The notes under the pieces were generated by a model. It ran no database searches. It saw only the letters and a program-made list of their open reading frames with translations, and was not told the DNA's origin. 64,000 bases of DNA from Prevotella sp. UBA3294 (lineage in GTDB: Bacteria > Bacteroidota > Bacteroidia > Bacteroidales > Bacteroidaceae): the NCBI GenBank assembly GCA_002361535.1, contig DETG01000022.1, forward strand, positions 1 through 64,000. The letters run 5' to 3'. Shown here in pieces: positions 52,351 through 63,031 of this stretch (position 1 is its first letter; every line of letters begins with the position of its first letter). Both the position numbers and the translations under genes were made by a program.

Positions 52351-54894
52351 ATGAAAACAAATACTGATCCCCATACATGTGAGCAAGCAACGTTTGCAGA
52401 TCTCTTTACAAAACGTCCCACGACAGGACAGGTTCTCCTCGTTACACTTATCTTGCTGACCGCACTATGCTCGCAAACCGCAAAGGCTGGCAGTCAGCAC
52501 ATGCTATGGTATGACAAACCGGCCATGACATGGACTCAGGCCCTACCTATCGGGAACGGAGTGATGGGCGGTATGGTTTTTGGTACGCCTGCCACAGAAC
52601 GGATTCAAGTCAATGAAGAGACGATTTGGGCAGGACAGCCCAATCAGGTGTGCCATCCCGAAGCAAAGGAAAACCTTCCCAAGGTGCGCCAGTTGATCTT
52701 CGAAGGGCGTTACAAGGAAGCACAAGAGTTAGCCGATGCAAAGGTGATGCCGATAGGCGCTAACCAGAACATGGGTATGCCCTACCAACCTTTCGGGGAT
52801 GTGTTGATCAGCATGGTGGGTCATACGCGCTATACCCACTACGAACGTTTCCTTGACCTCGACAATGCGCGCATCGTGGTGCGCTATCTTCTTGATGGAG
52901 TACAATATGAACGTGAAACCATAGCACCCTTGGGCAGTAAGGTGATTGTAACCCGTATCAAGGCGTCCCGTCCGGGAAGTGTTTCTTTCACCGCTGCTTT
53001 CTCCACTCCCCACACCGACGTTCTCATTGGTGGTGACGGCATGGAGGCCACTTTGTTAGGAGTCTCAGCCAAACACGAAGGATTGAAAGGGAAGGTACGT
53101 TTCGAAGGACGGATGACAGCACAAGCAGTGGGTGGACATGTCAGTCAGCAAGACGGTCAGGTATCTGTGGTGGGAGCTGACGAAGCGACCCTTTACATCA
53201 CAGTAGGTACCAATGTCATCAGTTACAAAGATATCTCTGGAGATGAGAAAGCACAGTCTAAGGAGCGATTACATCAGGCAACGGCTCTCGGCTATCAGCA
53301 GCTGAAACTCCGTCATGAACAGCTCTACCACCAGTACTACAACCGGGTAAGTCTTGACTTAGGCGACGACCCATACCCTCATCTTTCCACAGACAAACGT
53401 ATAGACCAGTTCCGTCAGCATGCAGACAACCACCTCGTAGCCACCTACTTTCAATTTGGCAGGTATCTGCTCATCTGTTCATCACAGCCTGAAGATACCA
53501 ATCCTGCCAACCTCCAAGGTATATGGAACGAAAAGATGTTCCCCTCCTGGGACTCCAAATACACTACCAACATTAACCTGGAGATGAACTACTGGCCATC
53601 TGAGGTCACTAACCTCACCGAGATGAACAAGCCTTTGTTCAAACTGATTCGGGAAGTGAGTGAGACAGGACAGGCCATCGCACAACAGATGTACGGTGCC
53701 GAAGGGTGGGTACTCCATCACAACACCGACCAATGGCGCATTACCGCCCCTGTGGATCATGCACAAACAGGATTGTGGCCCATGGGGTCGGCATGGCTAT
53801 GTCGTCATCTGTGGGAGCATTATCTTTATACTGGTGATACAGGATTCCTCCACCGCGTCTTTCCCATCATGCTGGGTGCAGCAAGATTCTATGCCCAAAC
53901 CATGGTCAAACATCCCAAATGGGGATATTTTGTTGTTTGTCCGGGAGAATCGCCCGAACATGGAGGGAAAGGACGGTCATCGGCTTTGGATGCCGGGGTA
54001 ACAATGGATAACCAGATTGTTACAGAGCTTTACAACAATGTGTTGGAGGCCTATCAAGTACTGAGGAAATTAGGAAAATCAGGAAATCCAAATGATTTGG
54101 TTACATCAGGAGCCGCATCTCTCATAGATACACTCCGTTCCCAGCTCACCCAGTTACCGCCAATGAAGATTGGGCGCTGGGGACAGCTGCAGGAATGGCT
54201 CGACGACCTTGATGACCCCAAAGACAACCACCGTCATTTTTCACATCTCTACGGTCTGTTCCCCTCAAACCTCATCTCTCCCTACCGCACACCTGAGTTA
54301 TGGGAAGCCGCTCGTGTCTCGCTCACGGCCCGCGGTGATGTCTCCACAGGATGGAGCATGGGATGGAAAGTATGCTCATGGGCACGACTCTTAGACGGAG
54401 AGCATGCCTATAAGCTCATCCAGGATCAGCTGACACTCACCGCAGATACGTTCCTCATCTTCGGAAGCAACAAACAGCATGGAGGCACCTATCCGAACCT
54501 CTTCGATGCCCATCCACCATTTCAGATCGACGGGAATTTCGGATGCACGGCAGGAATCGCAGAAATGCTCATGCAGAGCTACGACGGCTTTATCTATCTA
54601 CTCCCAGCCTTGCCTTCAGTATGGAAAGACGGATCCGTCAAAGGGTTGATGGCCCGTGGCGGTTTTGAGATAGACATTGACTGGAAAGACGGTGTTTTGG
54701 AAAAAGCAGTGATCCGTTCAAAGTTGGGGGGCACCTGTCGTCTCCGTTCTGTGGTTCCCCTTAAAGGTAAGGGACTGAAGAAAGCGAAAGATCATACTCC
54801 GCCAAGCACCACGATACTACCCGCAACCCACCTCTACGATCTGTCCACAGTCAAAGGCAGAGAGTACATCGTGTGGCTGAAGGAGGGCGAATAA
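52351..54894 (+). CDS. GH95 alpha-L-fucosidase / alpha-L-galactosidase
   Basis: 847 residues. An N-terminal hydrophobic segment (about 26-46) ends near TAKAG. The beta domain starts [28 protein letters not shown], the GH95 signature. The (alpha/alpha)6 catalytic domain has [25 protein letters not shown] (the two catalytic Asn), CPGESPEH (general acid Glu) and [17 protein letters not shown] (Asp). These residues match the bifidobacterial AfcA scheme. GH95 members act on alpha-1,2-fucose or L-galactose; in the known rhamnogalacturonan-II system a GH95 removes L-galactose, which fits the neighbours. Sequence alone does not decide. It is 6 bases after the esterase and 37 bases before GH140. Confidence 0.93.
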   Translation: MKTNTDPHTCEQATFADLFTKRPTTGQVLLVTLILLTALCSQTAKAGSQHMLWYDKPAMTWTQALPIGNGVMGGMVFGTPATERIQVNEETIWAGQPNQVCHPEAKENLPKVRQLIFEGRYKEAQELADAKVMPIGANQNMGMPYQPFGDVLISMVGHTRYTHYERFLDLDNARIVVRYLLDGVQYERETIAPLGSKVIVTRIKASRPGSVSFTAAFSTPHTDVLIGGDGMEATLLGVSAKHEGLKGKVRFEGRMTAQAVGGHVSQQDGQVSVVGADEATLYITVGTNVISYKDISGDEKAQSKERLHQATALGYQQLKLRHEQLYHQYYNRVSLDLGDDPYPHLSTDKRIDQFRQHADNHLVATYFQFGRYLLICSSQPEDTNPANLQGIWNEKMFPSWDSKYTTNINLEMNYWPSEVTNLTEMNKPLFKLIREVSETGQAIAQQMYGAEGWVLHHNTDQWRITAPVDHAQTGLWPMGSAWLCRHLWEHYLYTGDTGFLHRVFPIMLGAARFYAQTMVKHPKWGYFVVCPGESPEHGGKGRSSALDAGVTMDNQIVTELYNNVLEAYQVLRKLGKSGNPNDLVTSGAASLIDTLRSQLTQLPPMKIGRWGQLQEWLDDLDDPKDNHRHFSHLYGLFPSNLISPYRTPELWEAARVSLTARGDVSTGWSMGWKVCSWARLLDGEHAYKLIQDQLTLTADTFLIFGSNKQHGGTYPNLFDAHPPFQIDGNFGCTAGIAEMLMQSYDGFIYLLPALPSVWKDGSVKGLMARGGFEIDIDWKDGVLEKAVIRSKLGGTCRLRSVVPLKGKGLKKAKDHTPPSTTILPATHLYDLSTVKGREYIVWLKEGE

Positions 54895-54931
54895 TATCAA
54901 ACATCATGAATCATCAAAAACAAAGAAAGAT

Positions 54932-56407
54932 ATGAAGATTTGGAGTTACACCTTATTATTAATGAGTCTTTTCACCTTTGCGTCCCTGAATGCACAGACG
55001 AAAAAGCCTTGGGAAAACGGGAAACTGACAGTTTCTGAGAACCAACGTTATCTGATGCACCAGAACGGTACTCCCTTCTTCTGGTTAGCCGATACCGGAT
55101 GGTTGCTACCCGAACGGCTCGACCGTTCAGAAGCAGCATGGTACCTGCAGCGCTGCCGTGAGGCAGGATACAATGTAGTACAGATACAGGTCATAGATGG
55201 TGTCCCCGCCTATAACATCTACGGACAACCTTCCCATATCGATGGCTGGAATTTCTCGGGCATCAACCGCAAGGGAGTCTATGGTTACTGGGATCACATG
55301 GACTATATCATCGACGTAGCCCAGCAGAACGGTATCTATATCGGAATGGTGTGTATCTGGGGCGGTCTGGTAAAGGCAGGGAAGCTTAGTGTGGAAGATG
55401 CGAAGAAATATGGCACCTTCCTTGCCAACCGATATAAGAACAAGCCCAACATCATCTGGTTCATGGGCGGTGACATACAAGGCGACATCAAGCCCGAGGT
55501 GTGGAATGCCTTAGCCAACACCATCAAGAGCATCGACAAGAACCATCTGATGACCTACCATCCCCGTGGCCGCTACACCTCAGCCAAATGGTGGAGCAAG
55601 GCATCGTGGATAGATTTCCATACCTTTCAGAGCGGACATCGTAAATACGGACAGCGCATGGGAAATGCAGACTATCCCATTCCCGACAATACCGAGGAAG
55701 ACAACTGGATGTACGTAGATTCCACCTGGGCTTATAAGCCTATCAAGCCAGTGCTTGATGCTGAACCCAGCTACGAAGACATTCCCATGGGACTACACGA
55801 CAAGAACGAGCCCCGCTGGCAAGCTTCCGATGTGCGTCGCTACGCCTACTGGAGCGTGTTCGCCGGCAGCTGTGGTCATACCTACGGTCATAATGCCATC
55901 ATGCAGATGTTGAAACAGGGCTACCCCACCTCCTACGGCGATGCCGGTGATGTAAAGACCTGGTATCAGGCTCTCAACGATCCAGGTTTCAATCAGATGA
56001 TATACCTGAAGCAGCTTATCCTTACCTTCCCATACGTTGAGCGCGTGCCCGATCAGAGCATCATCGTGGAGAACGGAAAGCAGTACAACCGTCTCATTGC
56101 CACACGCGGCAACGACTATCTCCTGGTGTATAACTACACCTCACGGGAAATGAAAATCGACCTGACGAAGATTTCCGGTGCCAAGAAAAATGTGTGGTGG
56201 TATAACGTCAGCAACGGTGAACTGATCTATATAGGAGAATTCACCTCAAAGGTGATCACGTTCCGACCCCACAAGAGCATTTCTGCCGGATTCATCGATG
56301 ATGGCGTGCTCATCGCCGTTGATAGCAACAAGGATTATATCGGTAAGAACCAGACCGCGATTTCTGCACAGACACTGGCAGGGAAAGCACGTGATCTGAA
56401 TGAATAG
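54932..56407 (+). CDS. GH140 (DUF4038) apiosidase-like enzyme
   Basis: 491 residues, signal peptide ending near SLNAQ. A TIM barrel of the DUF4038 type begins LMHQNGTPFFWLADTGW. The predicted acid/base Asp181 lies in WFMGGDIQGD and the nucleophile Glu278 in PVLDAEPSYE. Their separation of 97 residues equals the Asp187/Glu284 pair I recall for the characterised GH140 endo-apiosidase BT1012. A C-terminal beta domain follows (KISGAKKNVWWYNVSNGE). GH140 cuts the apiose-galacturonate link that holds rhamnogalacturonan-II side chains A and B. This is the strongest single indicator that the cluster targets that polymer. Some DUF4038 relatives have other activities. Confidence 0.87.
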   Translation: MKIWSYTLLLMSLFTFASLNAQTKKPWENGKLTVSENQRYLMHQNGTPFFWLADTGWLLPERLDRSEAAWYLQRCREAGYNVVQIQVIDGVPAYNIYGQPSHIDGWNFSGINRKGVYGYWDHMDYIIDVAQQNGIYIGMVCIWGGLVKAGKLSVEDAKKYGTFLANRYKNKPNIIWFMGGDIQGDIKPEVWNALANTIKSIDKNHLMTYHPRGRYTSAKWWSKASWIDFHTFQSGHRKYGQRMGNADYPIPDNTEEDNWMYVDSTWAYKPIKPVLDAEPSYEDIPMGLHDKNEPRWQASDVRRYAYWSVFAGSCGHTYGHNAIMQMLKQGYPTSYGDAGDVKTWYQALNDPGFNQMIYLKQLILTFPYVERVPDQSIIVENGKQYNRLIATRGNDYLLVYNYTSREMKIDLTKISGAKKNVWWYNVSNGELIYIGEFTSKVITFRPHKSISAGFIDDGVLIAVDSNKDYIGKNQTAISAQTLAGKARDLNE

Positions 56408-56430
56408 ACATCACCATAATTAGATAGCAA

Positions 56431-59400
56431 ATGAGAAAGATTGTCCTTACGATGTTATTGGTCTGCCTCGCTCTCAATCTGACGGCAGCTAAAAAGAAGC
56501 AAGGATCCGCCGTGGTGGTAACGGATCTACGCACGGAGCGACTCATTGCTCCGATGAGCATCGATACACCGACACCACGTCTTGGCTGGCGCATCGAGTC
56601 AACGAAGAAAGATGTGATGCAGACAAACTATCACCTCATCGTGGCTTCCACCCGTCAGAAAGCCGAAGCCTTGGAGGGTGATCTCTGGGACTCACAGCAG
56701 TCAACAGATCAGTCGCAGTGGATCACCTATGCCGGGAAACGGCTCCGTAGTAATACCCGCTGCTACTGGCGTGTCAAGGTCTCTACCACACAGGGGGAGT
56801 CAGAATGGAGTGAAGTAGCCATGTGGAACATCGGTCTGCTGAACGAGAGTAACTGGCAAGGACAATGGATCGGATACGACCATGCCATGCCCTGGGATAT
56901 AGAAGAGGAGCATAGCAGACTGTCTGCACGATATCTGCGCACCACATTTGACACCGAAGACCAGGACATCAGCAGAGCTACCCTTTATATCAGTGGATTG
57001 GGAATGTACGAAGCATTCCTCAATGGTGAGCGCATCGGTGACCAGGTGTTGGCACCTGCTCCTACAGACTACCGCAAGACAGTACTATATAATGCTTTCG
57101 ATGTGACCGACCTGCTGGTACGTAAAGGAAAGAATGCGATTGCCGTGACGTTGGGCAACGGAAGATATTATACCATGCAGCAGAACAAGAAGCCGTATAA
57201 GATTACGCGCTTCGGCTATCCCACGCTCCGCCTGAACCTCATCATCGAGTATGCCGACGGAAAGAAGGAAGTGATTGCATCGAACGAAAAATGGAAACTC
57301 ACCGCCGACGGTCCGATCCGCAGTAATAACGAGTACGACGGTGAAGTGTATGATGCCCGTAAGGAACTGACGGGTTGGACTTCCGCCGCGTATGACGACA
57401 GCAGCTGGAAGAACGCCGAGCGAACGGCGATTCCCCAAGGAACGCTTCGGGGTGCCATGGCACCGAACATGAAGGTGCTGAAACAACTGAGTCCCCGTCA
57501 GCTGACAAGAATCGGTAACAAGATCATCCTGGACATGGGACAGAACATGGCAGGATGGCTGAAGCTCCGCATCACGTCGATGACTGCCGGAGACTCTGTG
57601 GTCGTCCGTTTCGCAGAGAAACTTGACTCCACAGGAAACCTCTGGGTAGAGAATCTACGACACGCACAGAGCACCGACATTTACTACGCCAATGGCACAG
57701 AGAGAGGCATCTGGTGGCATCCTACCTTCGTCTATCACGGCTTCCGCTATGTGGAGATATCAGGTCTTCCCCAAGCAAAAACCGACGATTTCATCGGGGA
57801 GGTGATCAGTGATGAGATGGCCGAGACAGGAACTTTTGCTTGTGGGGACACTATATTAAATAAGGTGTATCAGAATGCCTACTGGGGTATCCTCTCCAAC
57901 TACAAAGGCATGCCTGTTGACTGTCCGCAGCGCGATGAACGACAGCCTTGGTTAGGAGATCGCACACGTGGCTGTTTCGGTGAGGCCTACCTGTTCGACA
58001 ACAACGCACTTTACAGGAAATGGGTACGCGACATTGCTGAGTCACAACGGGAAGATGGTGTAATCTGTGATGTGGCGCCAGCCTACTGGAACTATTACAA
58101 CGACGATGTGACATGGCCTGCTGCCCTCCCCTTCTCACTCTCCATGCTGATGGGACACTATGGAGATGAACGGCCACTGCGCACTTTCTACCCCCATGTG
58201 AAGCGATGGCTGGATCATCTTCAAAGCGAATACCAGCACGACGGGATTATCACCAAGGACAAATATGGCGACTGGTGTGTGCCGCCCGAAGATGAGAAAC
58301 TCATCCATAGTGAGGATCCTGCCCGTGTGACGGATGGCAGTCTGATCTCCACGGCCTACTATTATTATTGCTGTAACCTGATGAGTGGCTACGCCCGTAT
58401 CTTCGGGTATGACGAGGATGCCCGTCACTTTGAACAGGAGGCCGCACTGACCAAGCAGGCATTCAACCGTCAATTCCTCACGGTGCATCGGGGAACAAGT
58501 CGTGTACCTGGTCATCTGCTCTATCCCGACAGCACATTCTATGGCAACAACACCGTGACCGCCAACCTCCTTCCCTATATTTTTGGTATGATCGAGGATG
58601 ATTATGTGAAAGGTGAGGTAGAGAAAAATATCATCACGAACCTGATCACCAAGAACGGCGGAACCGTAAGCTGTGGAGTGATCGGCATCGGCTGGCTCAT
58701 GCATGCCCTCACCCAGATGGGACGTGGTGATGTGGCATGGTTACTGGCCACCAACAAGAAATACCCAAGCTGGGGATACATGGCAGAACATGGTGCAACA
58801 ACGATCTGGGAACTCTGGAATGGTGACACGGCGAGTCCGAAGATGAACAGCGGCAACCATGTGATGCTGCTGGGCGATCTCCTCTCCTGGCTTTATGAAG
58901 ATGTGGCAGGCATCGGGGCGGCGGATGTCGGTTTCAAGCATATTGCCATGAAACCCGATTTCTCCGTCGATGAGATGAACCACATCGATGCTTCCTATAC
59001 CAGTATCTACGGAAAGATTGTCAGTCGGTGGAAGAAAGAGAACGGGAAACTGCACTGGTATGTGGAGATACCTGCCAACACCCGTGCCACACTCTTCCTT
59101 CCCAATCAGGAAATCAAGGAATTAGGCTCTGGGACATACGAATTAGTTCGCGACCTGTCCAAGCAGGGACCTCAGGTGGTATGTGATGAGTTCCTGTACC
59201 AACAGGCAGATTTCCCACAGTGCCATTCAGCCAGTATTGTAGAAACCCGGAAAGGTGATCTCATTGCCACCTATTTCGGAGGGACGAAAGAGCGCAATCC
59301 CGATGTGAGTATCTGGGTGAGCAAGAAGCTGAAGGGATCTTCCCAGTGGACGAAGCCACAGATGGTGGCCGATGGCGTGGAGTTCAAACCCCTCAAGCCG

Positions 59401-60270
59401 AATCCAAAAGGGGAGGTCAGTCAGGTGACCACCCCACAGAAGCCAGCTTTCGATGGACAGTTCATGCCGATTCCCGAATGGGCCTCATGGAAGACCAACC
59501 GCGGTGAAGCGGCCATCGGCAACAACTACCGCGAGGCCTGCTGGAACCCTGTACTCTTCGAAATGCCCAACGGTGAGCTGCAGCTGTTCTTCAAGATCGG
59601 TCCCAATGTAGCAGGATGGAAAGGCTGGTACATCACCTCCAAGGACGGAGGGAAAAGCTGGAGTAAGCGCATGCCACTGGCTGACGACTTCTACGGGCCT
59701 GTGAAGAACAAGCCCATCCTGAACAAAGGGCGCCTGATTGCACCGACCAGTGATGAGCGGGATGGTTGGAAGGTGTATTTCGAGTATAGCGATGACTTAG
59801 GGAAGACCTGGCAGCGCACTGACTTTGTCGAGGCCGATGCAGGTGTAAAAGCCATCCAGCCGAGTATCATCGTCCTGCCAGACGGACGACTGGAAGCTCT
59901 CTGCCGCACCCGTAGCCGTCACGTCGGTATCACCTACAGTCATGACAACGGCACGACATGGAGCAAGCTGCAACTCATCGACATGCCCAACAACAACAGC
60001 GGACTCGATGCCGTTACCTTGCAGGATGGCACCTTTGCCATGATCTGCAACGACTGGCCCATAGAACCCGACAAAGAGAAAGGGGCACGCACCCCACTGT
60101 CTGTCCTACGCAGTCAAGACGGTGTACACTGGCAACACTGGGTTACGCTCGAAGACAGTCCGATCTCACAGTATTCCTACCCCTCCATCATACAGAGCCG
60201 CGACGGACACATCCATGTGGTATATACATGGCGCCGCGAACGCATCAAACACGTAGAGTTAATACCTTAG
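56431..60270 (+). CDS. GH78 alpha-L-rhamnosidase fused to a sialidase-like propeller
   Basis: 1279 residues, signal peptide ending near LNLTAA. Residues about 25-910 form GH78: beta domains (TPRLGWRIES, YISGLGMYEAFLNGERIGD), then an (alpha/alpha)6 barrel with the acid motif DCPQRDERQPWLGD (about 497-510, Glu504) and GATTIWELWNG. From about 914 a separate BNR-type propeller begins (CHSASIVETRKGDLIATYFGG). Asp-box sequences SKDGGKSW, SDDLGKTW and SHDNGTTW are clear. The usual sialidase FRIP arginine motif is not visible. Rhamnosidase plus a keto-deoxy-acid-type hydrolase in one chain would suit the Rha-Kdo side chain of rhamnogalacturonan-II; that pairing is inference. It lies 23 bases after GH140. 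Confidence 0.88.
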   Translation: MRKIVLTMLLVCLALNLTAAKKKQGSAVVVTDLRTERLIAPMSIDTPTPRLGWRIESTKKDVMQTNYHLIVASTRQKAEALEGDLWDSQQSTDQSQWITYAGKRLRSNTRCYWRVKVSTTQGESEWSEVAMWNIGLLNESNWQGQWIGYDHAMPWDIEEEHSRLSARYLRTTFDTEDQDISRATLYISGLGMYEAFLNGERIGDQVLAPAPTDYRKTVLYNAFDVTDLLVRKGKNAIAVTLGNGRYYTMQQNKKPYKITRFGYPTLRLNLIIEYADGKKEVIASNEKWKLTADGPIRSNNEYDGEVYDARKELTGWTSAAYDDSSWKNAERTAIPQGTLRGAMAPNMKVLKQLSPRQLTRIGNKIILDMGQNMAGWLKLRITSMTAGDSVVVRFAEKLDSTGNLWVENLRHAQSTDIYYANGTERGIWWHPTFVYHGFRYVEISGLPQAKTDDFIGEVISDEMAETGTFACGDTILNKVYQNAYWGILSNYKGMPVDCPQRDERQPWLGDRTRGCFGEAYLFDNNALYRKWVRDIAESQREDGVICDVAPAYWNYYNDDVTWPAALPFSLSMLMGHYGDERPLRTFYPHVKRWLDHLQSEYQHDGIITKDKYGDWCVPPEDEKLIHSEDPARVTDGSLISTAYYYYCCNLMSGYARIFGYDEDARHFEQEAALTKQAFNRQFLTVHRGTSRVPGHLLYPDSTFYGNNTVTANLLPYIFGMIEDDYVKGEVEKNIITNLITKNGGTVSCGVIGIGWLMHALTQMGRGDVAWLLATNKKYPSWGYMAEHGATTIWELWNGDTASPKMNSGNHVMLLGDLLSWLYEDVAGIGAADVGFKHIAMKPDFSVDEMNHIDASYTSIYGKIVSRWKKENGKLHWYVEIPANTRATLFLPNQEIKELGSGTYELVRDLSKQGPQVVCDEFLYQQADFPQCHSASIVETRKGDLIATYFGGTKERNPDVSIWVSKKLKGSSQWTKPQMVADGVEFKPLKPNPKGEVSQVTTPQKPAFDGQFMPIPEWASWKTNRGEAAIGNNYREACWNPVLFEMPNGELQLFFKIGPNVAGWKGWYITSKDGGKSWSKRMPLADDFYGPVKNKPILNKGRLIAPTSDERDGWKVYFEYSDDLGKTWQRTDFVEADAGVKAIQPSIIVLPDGRLEALCRTRSRHVGITYSHDNGTTWSKLQLIDMPNNNSGLDAVTLQDGTFAMICNDWPIEPDKEKGARTPLSVLRSQDGVHWQHWVTLEDSPISQYSYPSIIQSRDGHIHVVYTWRRERIKHVELIP

Positions 60271-60327
60271 CCCGCAGGATCGTGCTATCGTCTGACAACA
60301 ACCACTACCAAGAAGAAAGGACAAGAG

Positions 60328-62982
60328 ATGAAGAGATTATTCCTGATGATCATGGCCTTGGCCACCCTGCAACTAAATGCGCAGGAGACATCCATAGCCG
60401 GTCTGTATCCCCTACAGAACAGCGGACGTGTGATATACAACTTCAACGAAGGATGGCGTTTCCACTTAGGAGAGGCACAGGGAGCCGAAGCCATCGGCTA
60501 TGATGATTCCCAATGGGAGGTGGTATGCGCCCCTCACACCTCACGTTTAGAGCCATGCGAGGCCAGTGGATGCCGTAACTACCAAGGTGTCTCCTGGTAT
60601 CGGAAACGGTTCGTGATCCCGAACGACCTACAGGGGAAGGAGATCACCGTCCACTTTGAGGCCATCATGGGAAAGCAGGAGGTGTATGTCAACGGTATCC
60701 TCGTACAGGAACATCTCGGTGGCTACCTCCCCATCACCGTTCATCTCACAGGCAACGACCTGAGCGACCTGAACTTCCAGGCTGGTGACACCTGTCTGAT
60801 TGCCGTAAAAGCCGACAACAGCGATGACAAGAGTTACCCACCGGGAAAGAAACAAACACAGCTCGACTTTGCCTATCACGGGGGTATGTACCGCGATGTA
60901 TGGCTCATCGGCACCTCTCCCGTTCATATCACTGATGCCATCGAGCACAACCAGGTGGCCGCTGGCGGCATCTTCCTGCACTACGACAAAATCTCGGAGA
61001 AGAGTGCCGAAGTGTTTATTAACGTGAATGTAAAGAGAGAAGACTCACCCCAGCCCTCCCGGCTTAAGGAGGGAGCTGTTACTACAGAGGTGGTGGCTAA
61101 GATTAAGACGGCTGAAGGCAAGCTCGTTAAGACAATAAAACAGAAACTTTCACTCAAGAACGGTGAGGACAAAACTGCCATTCTGAGCACCACACTCAAG
61201 AACCCACACCTGTGGAGCCCCGAAGACCCATACCTATATAATGTGGAAATAACAGTTTCCCCCCAAGGGGGGATGAAAGGGGAGCGTGACGGTGGCCTCA
61301 TCCGCATGGGAATCCGCAAGGCGGAGTTCTGCGGCAAGGACGGTTTCTGGCTCAATGGCAAGCCCTACCATCAGTTAGTGGGCGGTAACCGTCATCAGGA
61401 CTTCGCCTATGTGGGGAATGCCCTGCCAAACTCCCAGCAATGGCGTGATGCCAAACGACTGAAGGATGCGGGCATGACCATCATCCGGGCGGCCCACTAT
61501 CCACAGGATCCATCGTTCATGGATGCCTGCGACGAGCTCGGACTCTTCATCATTGTACCCACACCAGGCTGGCAGTACTGGAACAAAGACCCGCTGTTCG
61601 CTGAAAGGGTGCATCAGAACACCCGCGACATCATCCGTCGCGACCGTAACCATCCCTGTGTGCTGATGTGGGAGCCGATCCTCAACGAGACACGCTATCC
61701 CAAGGACTTCGCCCTGGAGGCCCTACGTATCACACAAGAGGAGTTCCCTTATCCTGGTCGTCCCGTGGCTGCCGCCGACATGAACTCTGAGGGAGTGAAA
61801 GAAAACTACGAGGTGCTTTACGACTGGGCAGACAATATCCCTGAAACACGGGAGAAACAGGAAGAAGAGAACTATGCCAACGGCAAGTGCGTGTTCACTC
61901 GTGAATGGGGCGAGTATGTCGATGACTGGTATGCTCACAACGCCATCAACCGTGCCGCCCGCGGATGGGGCGAGAAGGCGATGCTCACCGCTGCCCTCTC
62001 CCTGGCAAACACCTACGGGATGATGTATCATGGTCAGCGACAGTTCATCGGCGGCTGTCAGTGGCATCCCTTCGATCATCAGCGTGGCTACCATCCTGAT
62101 CCATACATCGGTGGGATCTATGACGCGTTCCGTCAAAAAAAATATGCCTTTGAGATGTTCCGCTCGCAAGTACCACCCCTTGGAGAGGACGGAAGAGGGG
62201 CTTTCCTATTTATCGCCCATGAAATGACCCAGTTCTCCGACAACGATGTGGTGGTGTTCTCCAACTGCGACAGCGTTCGCCTGACGGCCTTCGAAGGGGA
62301 GAAGACACTCACCCTGCCCGTCGTACACAACCCCAACGGTATCCCCAATGCCCCAGTAGTGTTCAAAGGCTTCTGGGACTTCTGGCAGGCACGTAACCAC
62401 AGCTACACGCAGCGAAACTGGCAGAGCGTGTCATTCGTGGCTGAGGGTATCATCAATGGGAAAGTGGTATGCACAGAGAAGAAGATGCCATCGCGGAGAA
62501 GCACAAAACTTCGTCTGTATGCCGATGAAATGGGAAAAAAATTAGTAGCCGACGGTAATGATTTCATCGTGGTGGTGGCCGAAGTGACCGACGACAATGG
62601 TAACATTCGCCGTCTGGCCAAAGAACAGATCCAATTCACCGTGGAAGGTGAGGGTACAATCATCGACGATGGGAATATCATGGCCAACCCCCGTGCCACC
62701 GAATGGGGCAGTGCACCGATCCTCGTCAGGAGCACCCACAAAGCCGGCACCATCCGCATCATCGCCCGTCCTGCTTACGAAGGAACATACGCCCCCGCTG
62801 CCGACACCCTCACCGTCGAAAGCATCCCCTATACCCTTCCCATGTGCTATCACGAAGTAGCCCACCGTCACGCTCATGCAAACATGGAGAGGAGCCAGAC
62901 TGGCAAAACGCTTAGTGATGCGGAGCGAAAAAAGACACTCGATGAGGTAGAGCGGCAACAGCAAGATTTCGGTATTCAGTGA
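60328..62982 (+). CDS. GH2 beta-glycosidase (beta-glucuronidase/galactosidase-like)
   Basis: 884 residues, signal peptide ending near LQLNAQ. Jelly roll (about 33-195, FNEGWRFHLGEAQG), Ig-like domain (200-330), TIM barrel (335-600) and C-terminal domains. Acid/base Glu454 is in WEPILNE and nucleophile Glu526 in FTREWGEY. RAAHYPQDPSFMDACDELG is a standard GH2 barrel segment. Activity could be beta-galactosidase or beta-glucuronidase. Three palindromic repeats are inserted in frame: residues 239-250 (SPQPSRLKEGA), 311-320 (SPQGGMKGER) and about 616-623 (PLGEDGRGA). None falls on a catalytic segment. It closes the cluster, 57 bases after the GH78 fusion. Confidence 0.88.
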   Translation: MKRLFLMIMALATLQLNAQETSIAGLYPLQNSGRVIYNFNEGWRFHLGEAQGAEAIGYDDSQWEVVCAPHTSRLEPCEASGCRNYQGVSWYRKRFVIPNDLQGKEITVHFEAIMGKQEVYVNGILVQEHLGGYLPITVHLTGNDLSDLNFQAGDTCLIAVKADNSDDKSYPPGKKQTQLDFAYHGGMYRDVWLIGTSPVHITDAIEHNQVAAGGIFLHYDKISEKSAEVFINVNVKREDSPQPSRLKEGAVTTEVVAKIKTAEGKLVKTIKQKLSLKNGEDKTAILSTTLKNPHLWSPEDPYLYNVEITVSPQGGMKGERDGGLIRMGIRKAEFCGKDGFWLNGKPYHQLVGGNRHQDFAYVGNALPNSQQWRDAKRLKDAGMTIIRAAHYPQDPSFMDACDELGLFIIVPTPGWQYWNKDPLFAERVHQNTRDIIRRDRNHPCVLMWEPILNETRYPKDFALEALRITQEEFPYPGRPVAAADMNSEGVKENYEVLYDWADNIPETREKQEEENYANGKCVFTREWGEYVDDWYAHNAINRAARGWGEKAMLTAALSLANTYGMMYHGQRQFIGGCQWHPFDHQRGYHPDPYIGGIYDAFRQKKYAFEMFRSQVPPLGEDGRGAFLFIAHEMTQFSDNDVVVFSNCDSVRLTAFEGEKTLTLPVVHNPNGIPNAPVVFKGFWDFWQARNHSYTQRNWQSVSFVAEGIINGKVVCTEKKMPSRRSTKLRLYADEMGKKLVADGNDFIVVVAEVTDDNGNIRRLAKEQIQFTVEGEGTIIDDGNIMANPRATEWGSAPILVRSTHKAGTIRIIARPAYEGTYAPAADTLTVESIPYTLPMCYHEVAHRHAHANMERSQTGKTLSDAERKKTLDEVERQQQDFGIQ
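61048..61078 (-). repeat. In-frame CTCCCTCC palindromic repeat in GH2, copy a
   Basis: CCCTCCCGGCTTAAGGAGGG, inverted relative to 51586, codes for SPQPSRLKEGA in the Ig-like domain. Confidence 0.75.
61257..61288 (-). repeat. In-frame palindromic repeat in GH2, copy b
   Basis: TTCCCCCCAAGGGGGGATG followed by AAAGGGGAG codes for SPQGGMKGER at the end of the Ig-like domain. Confidence 0.7.
62172..62204 (-). repeat. In-frame palindromic repeat in GH2, copy c
   Basis: ACCACCCCTTGGAGAGGACG followed by GAAGAGGGGC codes for PLGEDGRGA, after the catalytic barrel. The match to the family is weaker than for copies a and b. Confidence 0.55.
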
Positions 62983-63031
62983 CATACCCATAGAATACCG
63001 CCGATAGCCGACACTCCTTATTCGTTGAAAA

